Shown here piece by piece: positions 40,054 through 51,121 of a stretch of 64,000 nt of DNA (the first letter of the stretch is position 1; every line of letters starts with the position of its first letter). Position numbers and translations under genes: made by a program. The notes beneath the pieces were generated by a model. The model saw only the letters and a list, made by a program, of their open reading frames with translations, was not told where the DNA came from and did no database searches. This DNA comes from Anseranas semipalmata (Eukaryota; Chordata; Aves; Anseriformes; Anseranatidae). The stretch is from positions 62,001 to 126,000 of the forward strand of contig VXAA01002186.1 of the NCBI GenBank assembly GCA_013399115.1, read 5' to 3'.

Positions 40054-41704
40054 GGAATATTATTTGCAGTTTTTAAATGCTTGCAATTTTTAGGAGTCTA
40101 AAAAGATCAACCTTGCCAGTTCAAGTCAGTGGTAAAAATTTCACATTGATTTCAATGAATGCAAAAAGGAACTAAACTATTAAAATAATCATCTGCTGAA
40201 AAAGTAAGTAGTTAGAATTTTGTGAATATACATAACTATTATCATTATTCAAATATACAACTAAATGTTCACTATCTTGAATTATGTTATGTGATAAGCA
40301 ATGACAGTTGACAAAATAAATTAAAAAAAAAGAGATATTTTGAACACTACTGAAAAGTATGCATCTAATGCGACTTCTTTTCCAATATAGCTTAAACATG
40401 AAAGATACGTAAATCACACCATAATATAGATGCACTTAGTATATAAGACTACATATTTGGTTTTCATTTGGAGTTAATTATTCTATCTGAGCACAGATTT
40501 GTATATTACTTCAAACTATAAGTATATGATGAAGCTTTTAAATAATTTTTAAAGTTACTTAGCCTGACACCCTGTTTAGTCACAATTTGAAATATTTACC
40601 AAAGTAACAGGTCTTATATGTTGGTAAGAGCTGTAGAATCTTAAAGGCTGTTAAAGATAAAAAATCAACATGAAATTTGGACAATTCTGAAAGATGAAAG
40701 CAAGTATAGGTATAATCCTGCCCACTTGTTAATTCGCTAGCAGATTTCTGTGAAATTTTATTTTTCCTTTTTGCTCTTTCTTTTTCTAAGAGAAAACCAG
40801 CCATACTGGGGAAACAGTGACTATGAGAAAATATACGGTGCTGCCATATTAAAATAATAAAGTATCTAAGAAATTCAAGAAATGTCTTTCTGTCATCACA
40901 TTCTTTGCAAGAGTATGTAACAGTTTTAGGTAAAAGTATTGAGCAAACTCTTTTGGTTTTCTTTCAATTTTAACTTTGTAATAAAATCAAGCATTTTGGA
41001 TCACAACTGTTATAAAAATAGTTTAATTCCTTATGTATCCCTTACATCTACTCCTGATGGCTTTCTGTGCCCTTGCAAAAAGATAAATTAAGAGCTCTTG
41101 TATACACAATAGCAAGTCAAACATGAAACATCTGAAATTTAAAATTACAACCTTTTGTAGATGTACATTCTTTAAACAGCTAACAGCTATGGAATATGTA
41201 CTTATTTCCATTCCCTTCATTGAAAAGAGATGATTTTACAACCTTTTAAGAAGTCATGCAGGAAGAAGTAAGGGAGCTGTCATTTACCATGTGGGCATTA
41301 AGAAAATCCTGCAAAGGTCTACTGGCTGTCATTTATTCACTAAGACACCTTTTGCAGGTATACCCACTTGGCCATTTTTTGTTGTTGTTTTTTATTCCAC
41401 TTTCAAAAAAGGGGATGATTCCCTCCCACTTTTTTATTTCTATTGATTAATCTCCTCTTTGTTTATGTAGCCCTGAGGGCACACAGGGGAGATGCCTTAT
41501 GCACAGTGAAGAAAACATTTAGGACATTGAATGAGTAAGCACACAAAGGTAAAATGCAGCACGTTGCACCAGTAATTAATTGCTTGGTTAACATGGAGGC
41601 TTATAGCCTGATCCTGTTCAGGGTGCTGTGAATTTACCTTTCTGTGTTTCAGGATCACAGAATACTTAAAATTTACTCAGAATATGCACAAATTACACTT
41701 TGTG

Positions 41705-41749
41705 TTTTTTTTTTTTAAAAAAAAAAGGAAAGGAAAGAAGGAAAAAAAG
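41705..41749. repeat. T12-A10 block plus purine tract
   Basis: Twelve T residues (41705-41716) switch abruptly to ten A residues (41717-41726), followed by a purine-only GGAAAGGAAAGAAGG run. The T/A junction is self-complementary. Confidence 0.95.
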
Positions 41750-42708
41750 TAAAACACTTCTTGTTTCAAGAAGGAAAAAAGATTTCAGCAGTGGTAATTA
41801 TTATTCATTAGTTTCATAATTGTGTTTGAAATCACAGAGCACATTCTCCATTGTATTCAAATGAGTAATCTCTAAGCTGAAACTGTAAATTCTGTCCCTT
41901 GTTTCCTTGTTCTGGAGTCAAGCTTGTTTGCATTTTATTTGCAGCCTAGAGACAATAGTTAACTGCAGGATCATTCATAAAGTTCCATTATCTTTACAAA
42001 CTACACTTACTGTTTGTGACAGTTCTGTGCTAGCCAACAATTGGCAAGTGGCTAAGATTTATTCCTAGTTCTTGTCTGAAGTTCCGGGCACTTTGTCTAA
42101 AATGTAAATTATTTGCTAGAGTATTAAGATTGCCACCTCCTTCCACTGTATAGCAGAAGGTCACCTATTGTTCATGCAGCTCTGGATCATCTGCAGCAAC
42201 ACTGTTCCATATAAAAACTGACTTCAGTTCAGAGTTGAACTTCTCAGAAGATTCTTGGGAAAAAAATAGGCTGATCTTGAGTTTGTATCCTTTGTCAAAA
42301 AATATGAACTCTCAGAAGCTACAAAGAAAGACCAGAGTCCTAAAACCAAGGACTTTTCTCCAAGAATACTCTGGAACTCTGTTCTTTACATCAGGATGGC
42401 AGTCTTGGCTTTAATGCCATAAATGTTCTCAACAGTGGTGGAAGCTCTGTTTTGAGTCCTCTAAGTTAGTCATAGGTTACTGGGGCCTCTGATTACTTAG
42501 GATTATTAACGGAATGATCAAACCACAATGTTTTAACAGGGATTGAATAAGGAGCCAAAGCAGGCCTTGAAGCATGGGTTTATTTTCCTGATAGCCATCC
42601 TTAAAAGCAGTATGCCATGTTCTTCACTAACTATACCTTGTAAAAAAGTGTGGTCAATGTGACATAAATAACTGTAACATGTTAATATGCTTCTTCTTGA
42701 CTTCACAG

Positions 42709-42780
42709 CACTCTCAATAATAACAACATCACTCGACTGTCCGTGGCAAGTTTCAATCATATGCCCAAACTCAGAACTTT
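42709..42780 (+). CDS. SLIT2: SLIT2 internal exon: last full leucine-rich repeat before the domain-1 C-cap (72 nt)
   Basis: The first base completes CTC (Leu) with 38709-38710. The translation is TLNNNNITRLSVASF then NHMPKLRTF, an LRR with the polar asparagine ladder typical of Slit proteins. The last codon, TT, is completed by the C at 45568 to give Phe. The acceptor is CTTCACAG and the donor GTAAGT, with phase 2 on both sides, making a third exon of exactly 72 nt. The residues T-R-L-S-V-A-S-F fit SLIT2; SLIT3 differs (S-R-I-L-V-T-S-F, from memory). GC3 is 11/23. About residues 180-204. A 28-nt alternating purine-pyrimidine tract lies 165 nt downstream, in the intron. Confidence 0.97.
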
Positions 42781-42945
42781 GTAAGTAGTCCCATGGAATC
42801 TGGCTGCCATTGTTATCAACCCAATGTGTTCGGTATACCATTTTTTTTTCCTCTATCAAGTTTTGTCAGTGGCCTATAAATACATATACAGGCAGAGAAG
42901 GCATAAACTCAGTCAAAAAAAAATCAAGGTTGATGAGTGTGAACG

Positions 42946-42973
42946 GTGCGTGTGTGTGTGTGTGCGCGCGTGC
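42946..42973. repeat. 28-nt alternating purine-pyrimidine (TG/CG) tract
   Basis: G and T/C alternate without a break, with TG units in the middle and CG steps at both ends (GTGCG and GCGCGCGTGC). This type of sequence readily adopts Z-DNA. Confidence 0.92.
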
Positions 42974-45151
42974 CAGATAACTCTGAAAGGTAGAACTAAC
43001 AAGTAACCCCAAAGCTAATACTTGGGGCTCAGGAGATAGCAAGCAGTTGAATCCTGTTCACTGCATTTCTTTAGGATGTGGGATGATGGAAATGTTTTCA
43101 TGGCGTTTTCCCAACTGGGTGTTCCATAGTGCTGTATTTGGTCACAGAAGAGCTTCACATTTTTACAAAAAAGATGGGGGCAAGGGAGGATTCTCTTTTG
43201 TGTGTTACAGCTGCATAGAGAAAGAAATTGGTGGTTTTTGAAAGTCAAAAATTTGTTTTACTTTGAGCTATTGAATGGGTCACATTTCATTTCGGAACAT
43301 GGAAGAATCTTTGATTGGCTGTCAGATGTGATAAATGGGAAATCTTTATGCTTTTATTACTGTACTACTAGCAGACCTAATTAAACTAAACTGGCTCTCC
43401 AACATTCTTTGTAACATAAAATTATAGGATCATCCGGTAGTGCTATTATAATTAAAGTTGTGTCAGCATTTACAATAAGGTCCCCATTTTTAGAGGTTAT
43501 GACTTTCACAGAAGAACGCTTCAAGCTTCTAAAACAAAACCCAGTGAAATGAGTGTACATGCAAGTGATACGATTTGGGGTTATTTATTCTGTTTATATT
43601 GAATTAAGAATAAATGTACATTGTGTTAAGCAATAAAACCAGGCTCTATCAAGGTTTAGTCCTGAGACACTTTCAAACAGGTTTTCCAGTGAAGTGGGAA
43701 TCAAAAATGAATGGGATGTTTCTATCACAGTTCAAGAGTAGCTCTTGCTGTTAAAGAAGTAATTTTAGAGAGAGCCTGTCCATTTTCTTTTCTGCATGTT
43801 TGGTTGCACAAATGTTTTAAAATCAGTAGGGCTATTGACGAGTTAACATAACAGCTGTAACTGAAGAAACTTCACTCAGGTGAGTTGTTCTGTTAATTTC
43901 TTAACAAACTTGTAACTATTCTTGGTTGGACTAATACAATAGCTCTTGGATTGTGCTGAGCGTGGGCTTTTGGTAGCTTCAGTTATATTTTGAGAATAGA
44001 ATTTCATTCCATTTTTTTGTGTCTGAGACCTGAAAACATGAATCTGAACATCTGTTCCTCTTCTAAACTTTGAAATCCAGTTTATATTCTGAACTACAGA
44101 TTACAGTGAATCAAATTAGCAAGTTTTGTTACCATTTACAATTTTTTTTGTATGGGTTATTTAATCTTTTGAAAATTTATTTTAGAAACAAAAGAAAACA
44201 GGCACACAGAGTCCTAGATTATAGCTGTAATATCCCATTTGCAGTCCGAATATGCTTGTATAACCGTATTGATTTCAGCGGCATTAGTTCTGATTCGCAA
44301 TGGTCTTCTTGCCTACAGCTGGACACAGATTGTACTGAATGAGTATGCTGTGTTGTGAGCTATGTTTGCAAAGCACCCACACAAGAATCACTACAGGAAA
44401 ATACATTACCTTTAATTTCTAGTCATTTATGAAAAAAAAAAAAGAACAGTGAGTTAAAATCTTTCGGGTTTGTTTGTTTGTAACACAATTCATGTTGCTT
44501 TACAGACTTTTTATAGATTAATTAGACTTCTTGTTTAAATTCTGATTTTCTTGCACTTCCTTTCTAGTTATTTAGTTAGGATTGAGCACTATAGCTAAAA
44601 AGGACCAAAATGACATTATTCTGTTATGGATGGTTCTGAGTAAGGATTTGATTTGTAAGTGTGGATGTACTTTTCTGTAGTTTGATAAAAATGCAAGAGC
44701 CAGGGAAAAGTAAGGGCCAGAGAAAAGTAATTTACCTAATTTAGTGAATACATTTGTCTGATATTATCAATGGCAAAGTGCTTTTTGCCACTTGGCAAGG
44801 AGCCGTGGTCTTGTGTCAGTCTCTGCCAACCAAGAGGCGACTTCCTTAATTCCATTGCTTGCTGCCATTTGGTCTTTAAATTTCAGGCATTGCTTAGCCT
44901 GTATGCCCCAAGAGCCAAAAGCAGCTAATCCCTCTTTCTGTGATTAAACAAAAAGAGAGGAAATCAGCAAAGGGATGTGAAAGAAGGTGTTTTATATTGA
45001 GTTATTACTCTGTCTTGTTCAGCAGAAAATGAATATGACCTGTTAGAGGGATTTTGCAGGCTGTTTCTATAGAGACTGATAATGGCCGGACTTACAGATA
45101 TATCTAATTGGAAACCAAATCTTTTATTAACTCTTCCTTTTTGACAGTATA

Positions 45152-45179
45152 TTATCACTATAGGACACTATAGTGATAA
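45152..45179. repeat. Perfect 12-bp hairpin
   Basis: TTATCACTATAG (45152-45163) and CTATAGTGATAA (45168-45179) are exact reverse complements around a GACA loop. It lies 388 nt upstream of the LRRCT exon. Confidence 0.92.
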
Positions 45180-45567
45180 GTTACTTTGGACATTTTTGTC
45201 TTATTCACCATTTGTGCAGATCTGGACTAAAGACCTCCATGGCAGCTTTCAAGCTCCTGTGTGTTTACTTCTTTCTTTCAGACAAGAGAAAAGGAACTAT
45301 AGTTTACTTTATTAAGAAGCCTTCATCTTTTTTTCCTTTTCAGTGATTTAGACAAATAAAAGGTCATTTTGTTGCTTGTATATCTTTGTTTATTAGCGTT
45401 TAACTCCCAGACTTTCAATGAAAGATGTGAAACATTGGTTGTTCATTAATGGTTTTTATTAGTAAATCGGCAGGGATGGTTGCTGAAGGGGGGAAACAGG
45501 AAGGACAGGTTGCTTTTCTGTTTCTTCTCCCCAATTTAATCATATGGACGTGCTTCTTCTCACGCAG

Positions 45568-45731
45568 CCGCCTTCACTCCAACAACCTCTACTGCGACTG
45601 CCACCTGGCCTGGCTGTCTGACTGGCTGCGGCAGCGGCCGCGTGTAGGCCTCTACACCCAGTGCATGGGCCCGGCCCACCTGCGGGGCCACAACGTGGCG
45701 GAGGTCCAGAAGCGGGAGTTCGTCTGCAGCG
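45568..45731 (+). CDS. SLIT2: SLIT2 internal exon: LRRCT cysteine-rich cap of LRR domain 1 (164 nt)
   Basis: This exon encodes the C-terminal cysteine-rich cap that closes the first LRR domain. After the base completing Phe it reads [20 protein letters not shown], then [26 protein letters not shown] and QKREFVCS. The four cysteines (C-D-C, T-Q-C and F-V-C) are the LRRCT set that forms two disulfides. G-L-Y-T-Q-C identifies SLIT2; SLIT3 reads G-Q-F-T-L-C here (from memory). From memory, human SLIT2 has Ser where this reads Ala in G-P-A-H-L. The acceptor is CACGCAG and the donor is G|GTAAGG, ending in phase 1. The exon is strikingly GC-rich: 50 of 54 third positions are G or C and it contains GCGGCCGC at 45634-45641, unlike its AT-rich flanks. 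About residues 204-258. Confidence 0.98.
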
Positions 45732-46266
45732 GTAAGGGCAGAACGTTTGCACACCCGCTCCTGGCTGCGAGCTGTCCAACGACAGCTCAGTGGACACTGC
45801 TCGTGCCACGTGTTGCTAGCTTTTGCATAATTCTTTTGTTTTGTTTTGTTTTTGTTTTGTTTTGTTAATGAGGCTAATCATTTTTATCAGTATTTGTATC
45901 TTCTGTTGCGGTGCTTGTGTCCTTACAAATTTTGTGTGAGTGCTGCATGGAATATATAGCCTTCATAAACTGGGGGAAGAGAGATGGAAAATGAAACAAA
46001 AGGTGCACCGACTGAGAGCGTAAGCCCTTTTAGCAATAAGGAAAAGGCCTTTAGTATTAGGATTTAACTCTACAGGTTGTTTTTCTTTTTGTTATTTTCT
46101 GTTTTTGTTTAAATACTTTTCTGAAACCCCAAATAAACTTTTGAATGTTATTGTTATGCTTTAGTGCATCAGGTTGTTTTCTGATATGAAATGATGAAAT
46201 GACTAACAATTCATTACTAATCACATTTTCTCTATTCATTTTTTTTCCTTTATTCATGTCTCCTAG
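45732..46266 (+). other. SLIT2: SLIT2 intron before the microexon (535 nt)
   Basis: The donor is GTAAGG. The acceptor lies in a long pyrimidine tract from about 46225, ending TCTCCTAG at 46259-46266. It contains a TTTTG-type repeat at 45834-45866. This is the shortest intron in the window. Skipping the microexon would join 45731 directly to 48096, giving a 2,364-nt intron. Confidence 0.85.
45834..45866. repeat. (TTTTG)n microsatellite
   Basis: Six to seven TTTTG-type units, one with an extra T, about 100 nt into the intron after the LRRCT exon. Confidence 0.92.
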
Positions 46267-46278
46267 ATGAGGAAGAAG
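46267..46278 (+). CDS. SLIT2: SLIT2 12-nt microexon encoding Asp-Glu-Glu-Glu, with a GC donor
   Basis: The 12 bases ATGAGGAAGAAG are preceded by a pyrimidine tract plus CCTAG and followed by GCAAGTTA. Read with the G at 45731 and the GT at 48096-48097 they give Ser-Asp-Glu-Glu-Glu-Gly-His-Gln-Ser-Phe. Without them the junction gives Ser-Gly-His-Gln-Ser-Phe, so inclusion adds exactly four residues and keeps the frame. Known SLIT2 forms carry an acidic D-E-E-E-G-H-Q-S-F linker at this site, and human isoforms differing by four residues are annotated (from memory). The donor is GC rather than GT, but AAG|GCAAGT is the consensus of the minor GC-AG class. The alternative GT four bases further on would make a 16-nt exon and break the frame. 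The segment sits in the linker between LRR domains 1 and 2, so inclusion would change linker charge and length. Confidence 0.87.
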
Positions 46279-48095
46279 GCAAGTTAATCTTTCTTATTTA
46301 AATATTTTTAGACTTAGATTAAAAAGTTTCTGTAAACTGAAACCATTTTTTCAAGTTTCCTCAAAGCACTGAAAAACAACTGGGAAATAGCTATCTGTCT
46401 TTTCAGTGATTCAGCAGGAATGTTTCTGCTGGTTGCTTTTCTGCAGACCCCCAGATCGCTATTGCCAAATATGCAAAAATTTACACAGATCTATTTTTTT
46501 GAAAACAGTTTTATGCACAACACAATCTTCTGTCTTTATTGAACAGCTTCTAACATCCCAGTGTAAGGCACTGCCATGCTAGCATGGCAAATGTTAACCG
46601 TACTCTTACCATTACTTCTGCCTTTATGTACACTTGGAAGGACTCCTCATAATACACTTCATGTATCTTATTTGTAAACTGCATAGTTTTAGAACTTGGT
46701 CACTATAATGCTGATTTTGAAGAGGGCGAATAACCATGTGTTATCTCTGGATCACTCTATTTTCATTTAATAAAATAGGCAAAATATTTTCTGTTTGTTA
46801 GTATAAAAACACTAATGTGGATTTTTTTTTTGGCACCTGTTTGTAATTTTGTAACACATTAACATGAAATCAAATTATTATATTGCAAACTACTATCTCA
46901 AAAGAATAACCTTTTCAGTAGAGTAATTTTAAAACTTGTAACAGTTGTTACTTGAAATTTTGAGTAGGAACAGCACTGGCTGCAACGTTAGAGTAATCTT
47001 ATGTTATCAGTGTACCCCCTCTATCTTAATATATGACATCAAATATAGTGAGAGAGATCTAAGACTAAGCTGTGGTTTCATAATCCAGAAGATTTTTTTC
47101 CCACCATGGGAATTTCAAAACAGTCTCTGTCTTTTTTTACTTAAAAAAAAAAAAGAAAAAAAAAGAAAAAAAGGGGGGGGGGAGCCTTCATGCCTTTCTC
47201 ATGTCTTCGTGCCTTCAATATCATTACAAAACAATAATGTATCATTAAATCAATATAATAATGAGTGCTCTGCTTAATATATTATAAAATCTGCAGTCTA
47301 TTTGCAGGAAAATGTAATAAGATCTCCATATTTATTTTCTAAAACATATCCAAATATGCAACTGTTAAGGCTAAATGTAATTATAAATGCTGAGTTTAAC
47401 ATAAAACATGAGAACCTGGGGGAAGACACAATGTCGTCATTAGTCACCTGAGTAGTTAGACTGGTAAACTGTGGGAGGAAGAAGTCTGCTGAGCTAACAC
47501 AGAGTGAGAGTATGAGCTGTGAAGTCAAAGCTTTTATTTATCTCTGTGTGATTGAATGGAAAGGTCATAACTCCAAAATTGTCTGTAACTGGTACATACA
47601 CTGAAAGACAATAATCATTAATGAGCCTTTGCAGAACAGAACTAACAGAAGAGCTTCAGTTTTCAAGGCAAAGTTCATTCATTTCTGTTGACATTCATTT
47701 TTAATATACAAAATTCTGAAAACTAAGTAAATCAATAATTGGTTTTTAAAACCACAGAATAAATAAAGTATACCTGAAAAAAATGGACTGCACTTAGCCT
47801 TCTTTAACAAGGTGATTTTGAATACAAGTTGCTGAAGAAACTGAGAAATGATGAAAGAGCTAACACAGGGAGTTGAGCATTTGTCTTTAATCTCATTATT
47901 GTGTTAACATGTTGCTATTAGTTAGGTGTTTAAATTAATGCCATTCGAGAGCATGTATGGGCAACAATGTTTATTCTGTAAGTTCTGCTTCTGTTTTTCA
48001 GGGAGGCGTAAAATGTGATGTTTTACCGTTGAGGTAAACTGGCCTCCTGTATGACAGTTTTGTGCAGTTTTAGAAGAAACTCTTCTCTTTTGCAG
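46279..48095 (+). other. SLIT2: SLIT2 intron after the microexon, GC-AG type (1,817 nt)
   Basis: Starts with GCAAGT and ends with CTCTTTTGCAG. It contains a purine-only tract with a G10 run at 47143-47184. The remainder is AT-rich unique sequence with no exon or repeat family recognised. Confidence 0.82.
47143..47184. repeat. Purine-only tract with G10
   Basis: 42 nt of A and G only: A runs broken by single G residues, then ten G residues (47173-47182). Possible triplex or G-rich structure in the intron after the microexon. Confidence 0.93.
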
Positions 48096-48234
48096 GTCAC
48101 CAATCTTTTATGGCTCCGTCCTGCAGTGTCTTGCATTGTCCCACTGCATGCACCTGTAGTAACAACATTGTGGATTGTCGTGGGAAAGGCCTTACTGAAA
48201 TCCCAACAAATCTTCCAGAAACCATTACTGAAAT
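48096..48234 (+). CDS. SLIT2: SLIT2 internal exon: linker and LRRNT cap of LRR domain 2 (139 nt)
   Basis: The opening GT completes a glycine codon from the previous exon. The translation is [32 protein letters not shown] and [13 protein letters not shown], ending with AT of a split codon (phase 2). The cluster C-x4-C-x3-C-x-C followed by V-D-C is the LRRNT cap, here opening the second LRR domain. In Slit proteins that second domain carries the main Robo-binding surface (established knowledge), but its repeats lie beyond this window. From memory, human SLIT2 has Ala where this has Thr in H-C-P-T-A-C. The acceptor is strong (CTCTTTTGCAG). The donor GTGCGT departs from GTRAGT and should be weaker than the others here. 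GC3 is 17/45, far below the preceding LRRCT exon. About residues 263-309. Confidence 0.97.
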
Positions 48235-51107
48235 GTGCGTAATCTGACTTTTTCTTTCTTTCAATGAACTTGCAGAAAACAGTTTTGTCCTATGTATTCA
48301 TTGTTGTTATTTGTATAACATGCATTATACAGGGTAAGAGTTTTGGAGCACACATTCAAATTCAGAAATAAAACGAATATACAGATATATGAAAATATTT
48401 AAGACCTATATGTTCTCTTATGAGTTAGTTTTGCATGTATTACTCACAACCCCCAGTTAAAACTGCATTCTGAGTTGGTTTGAAAATAATTCATGAATAC
48501 TTGCTTTTCTGCAAGTAAGTGGCTTTTCACTGCAGACTAAACCCCATTGCCTTCAGGGTCACTCGCCTTCAATCACCTTATTCAACAGTCTCCCTATCAG
48601 AGGAGCATATCTTTGCAACAAAGACCAGCAACCTATATCCTTCATAATAAGCATTCTGCTAAAGCAGCATCCTCGGAAGGGCAGTTTGAGAAGGCAAAAG
48701 TGTTGTGGGTGATTGCGATGTGTGGTATAGTCAATTGGGTTAATACCATATACCTGTGGATGGTAGAGCATGCATGCTGATAAGGTTCCATGACATAGCA
48801 TAAATGACAGCAACATCTATAAAATGCGCAACTGCATCCTGACGATCAAGCAGAGTCATAGCAAAGGTGCTATGGGGCCTGCAGGCTGCAAGAGCGGTAT
48901 GGCTGAGAGGTTGTATGGGCACACAGGAAGGCTACTGCTGTGTTGTTGCAGGGTGGGATCAAAAGCAAAAGAGTTTACAAGGTAAAAGTGAGTTTACAAG
49001 GGCAAGGATTCAGCAACACCAGTATCTTTCAACTCCAGGGAAGGCAGAGGCAGTATTTTGGAAGGGAAGCTGGGAATTCCCATTAGGGGAAATAGTGAGA
49101 AAGCAGCAGTGCCTAACAGATCTGGCAGATGAAACAACCTGGTAAGCAGGGTCTGGTTAGAATTAAATGAGTTAGGGAGAACATTCGGGAAAAAAAAGCT
49201 TGTGAGCACCTAGATGATGTGAAGTGTTGAGAAAGCCGGATAAGGGAGGTGAGGAGGACAGATGCCTGAAGTTAAAGGGAAGAGGTCTCCTGAACATGCA
49301 TCTATTTGTTGTACATAACATCTTCTTGAAAGTTTAAAAACAGGCCTCCACAAATGAGATTTTAAAAGAGTAGAATTTTGTGATTTTAAGGCAATCTCAT
49401 GGCTTTTTGACACCTGACCTGTGTTTTTGAACTTCACAGAATTGGAACTGCTGTGGTTTCTTCTTAGGATGTGAATAATAATCACATTTGTCAGCTCATT
49501 ATTACTGCTGTTAAGACTGACCTGGCTGATTTTACCTGACCCAATTAAGTCACTTGGCTATACAAAGCAAACACTTCTGTCTTTCACCCTGCTCAGGAAA
49601 AAAAAACAGACAAAAAAAAACTCTGCTTGCAGAAAATCCATGCACAAATAAATGTACAATGCCTGGGAAGGCTGCACAGGCTGTCTTCATTATTTAATGA
49701 CTTTTATACTGGCTTTTTTACTTTCATATGTACATCTATGTGCATAGAGAAGGGGGGAAAATACTGCAGGAAAGAAATAGAGAGTATGTCTCAAACACTC
49801 CACACTATTTCTGCTGCTAACTAGTGCTAACCACTGCAGCTAACCACTGAGCGGTAGTTACAGGCACTGAAAGACTGAGTTTTGCATTACTAGCTTCTAC
49901 ATCCACACAGTTTAGTGGAGATACATGCTGTTAACTTCTGCACTACCTTGAGAAATTCACTACTAGAGATTGCAAAGGTGTTCCTATATCTTTATTTTAA
50001 GGGTCATCACTCCCAAAGAAATTATAGGATATAGGAGTTACTAGTTGACCCTGAATTCACTGTTAAAAGAAATGACCATGAGGTAAAAGCAAATGGGAAT
50101 TTACAGAATGGAAAGGTGTTTCATCCTGTCTTCTGCTAACCTCTTGTTCTAGGTAAGAAATGCTGATGTGTTTTAAGCATTTAGCAACGTGTCCAGCATT
50201 TCACTAAGCATTTAACAGATTGCAAACTGAGGCTGGATGTTTCCTCCTAGACTAGGCATTGTTCACATCCCAGAGTGAGGCCTTTTCATGTGCTGAGATC
50301 CATAATCCATTAATATCGCTAAATATGTTTGCATATGTGCTCATATAGATATATAATATATATTCTGTGCTATAGTGTATATAGTTCATAGTGATATACT
50401 GTAAACTATCTGATATCGCTGTTGTGTATCTAGTTCATAAATAATGGTTACATAATACTGCAGATTGCAGTATTTTGCACAGTTAAATAATGCCATTCAT
50501 AAATAAGACGTAAATGAACATACGTGTAGTCAAAATCTGGTACGAGACAAGGTAGGACATTAGAAAGGCAAACTTTAGTATTTATTTTAAACAGATATAT
50601 ACCAGTGAATGCCAGTGTGATGGGAGAACTGGACTTTGATGATTTACTTAGTTTCTGAGTAAAGTAAACAGGAGGATTGAGATATGATTTGAGCTAGCGG
50701 TAGGCTGCACTTACCATACAGTGAGAGCAAAAATTTCCAGTTGAGTGGAAGGTAAGGAGAGAAATGTACAGGAAAAGAAAGAAGAAAAATAAGGGACATG
50801 AAAGGCTTTGAAAGCCAGGGATAAACTCAGTGGAAGAATTAGAGTAAGGGATTTTGTATTTGATGAGAATCACTTGATTCTGCTTCCTTGTCAATAGGTT
50901 GAAGAGGAGCTGAGATTTTGGCAAATAAGTATGTTGTAAAGGTTGTCTGAGGAAAGCCTTACACTCTACCAATTGCTTTAATGAGAGGAAAATAATGAAA
51001 CTTGACAATTTCCATAGCTTTCAAAAAAGAAGTTTCTTCTTTGAAATATCCAATTGCTTTATACTCTGCTATGTTCTTAAGCGACATGTTATTTTAAGCT
51101 GATAAAT

Positions 51108-51121
51108 GGGGGGGGGGGGGG
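51108..51121. repeat. 14-nt poly-G
   Basis: Uninterrupted G14, just upstream of the old CR1 remnant. Length is likely uncertain. Confidence 0.95.

Larger units (their letters stand above)
38711..42708 (+). other. SLIT2: SLIT2 intron (3,998 nt)
   Basis: GT-AG intron (GTAAGT ... CTTCACAG). No exon or repeat family recognised apart from a 20-nt poly-A (38925-38944), a 17-nt poly-A (40037-40053) and a T12-A10 block followed by a purine run (41705-41749). The stretch 41440-42110 is less repetitive and moderately GC-balanced, but I see no gene in it. Confidence 0.9.
42781..45567 (+). other. SLIT2: SLIT2 intron (2,787 nt)
   Basis: GT-AG intron (GTAAGT ... CTCACGCAG). It holds a TG/CG alternating tract at 42946-42973, a perfect 12-bp hairpin at 45152-45179, and a block at about 44800-44950 of low repetitiveness that could be conserved non-coding DNA. 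No additional exon is supported. Confidence 0.9.

Noticed and set aside
45540..45809. Minus-strand open frames of 89 and 64 codons over the LRRCT exon
   Set aside because: They are shadows of the very GC-rich SLIT2 exon, where stops are rare in every frame.
46267..46282. Alternative 16-nt microexon using the GT donor four bases downstream
   Set aside because: It would shift the frame into the next exon, while the 12-nt version with the GC donor keeps it and reproduces the known acidic linker.
29005..48234. Assignment to SLIT1 or SLIT3
   Set aside because: Diagnostic residues in every exon ([28 protein letters not shown]) fit SLIT2 as I know it and differ from SLIT3.
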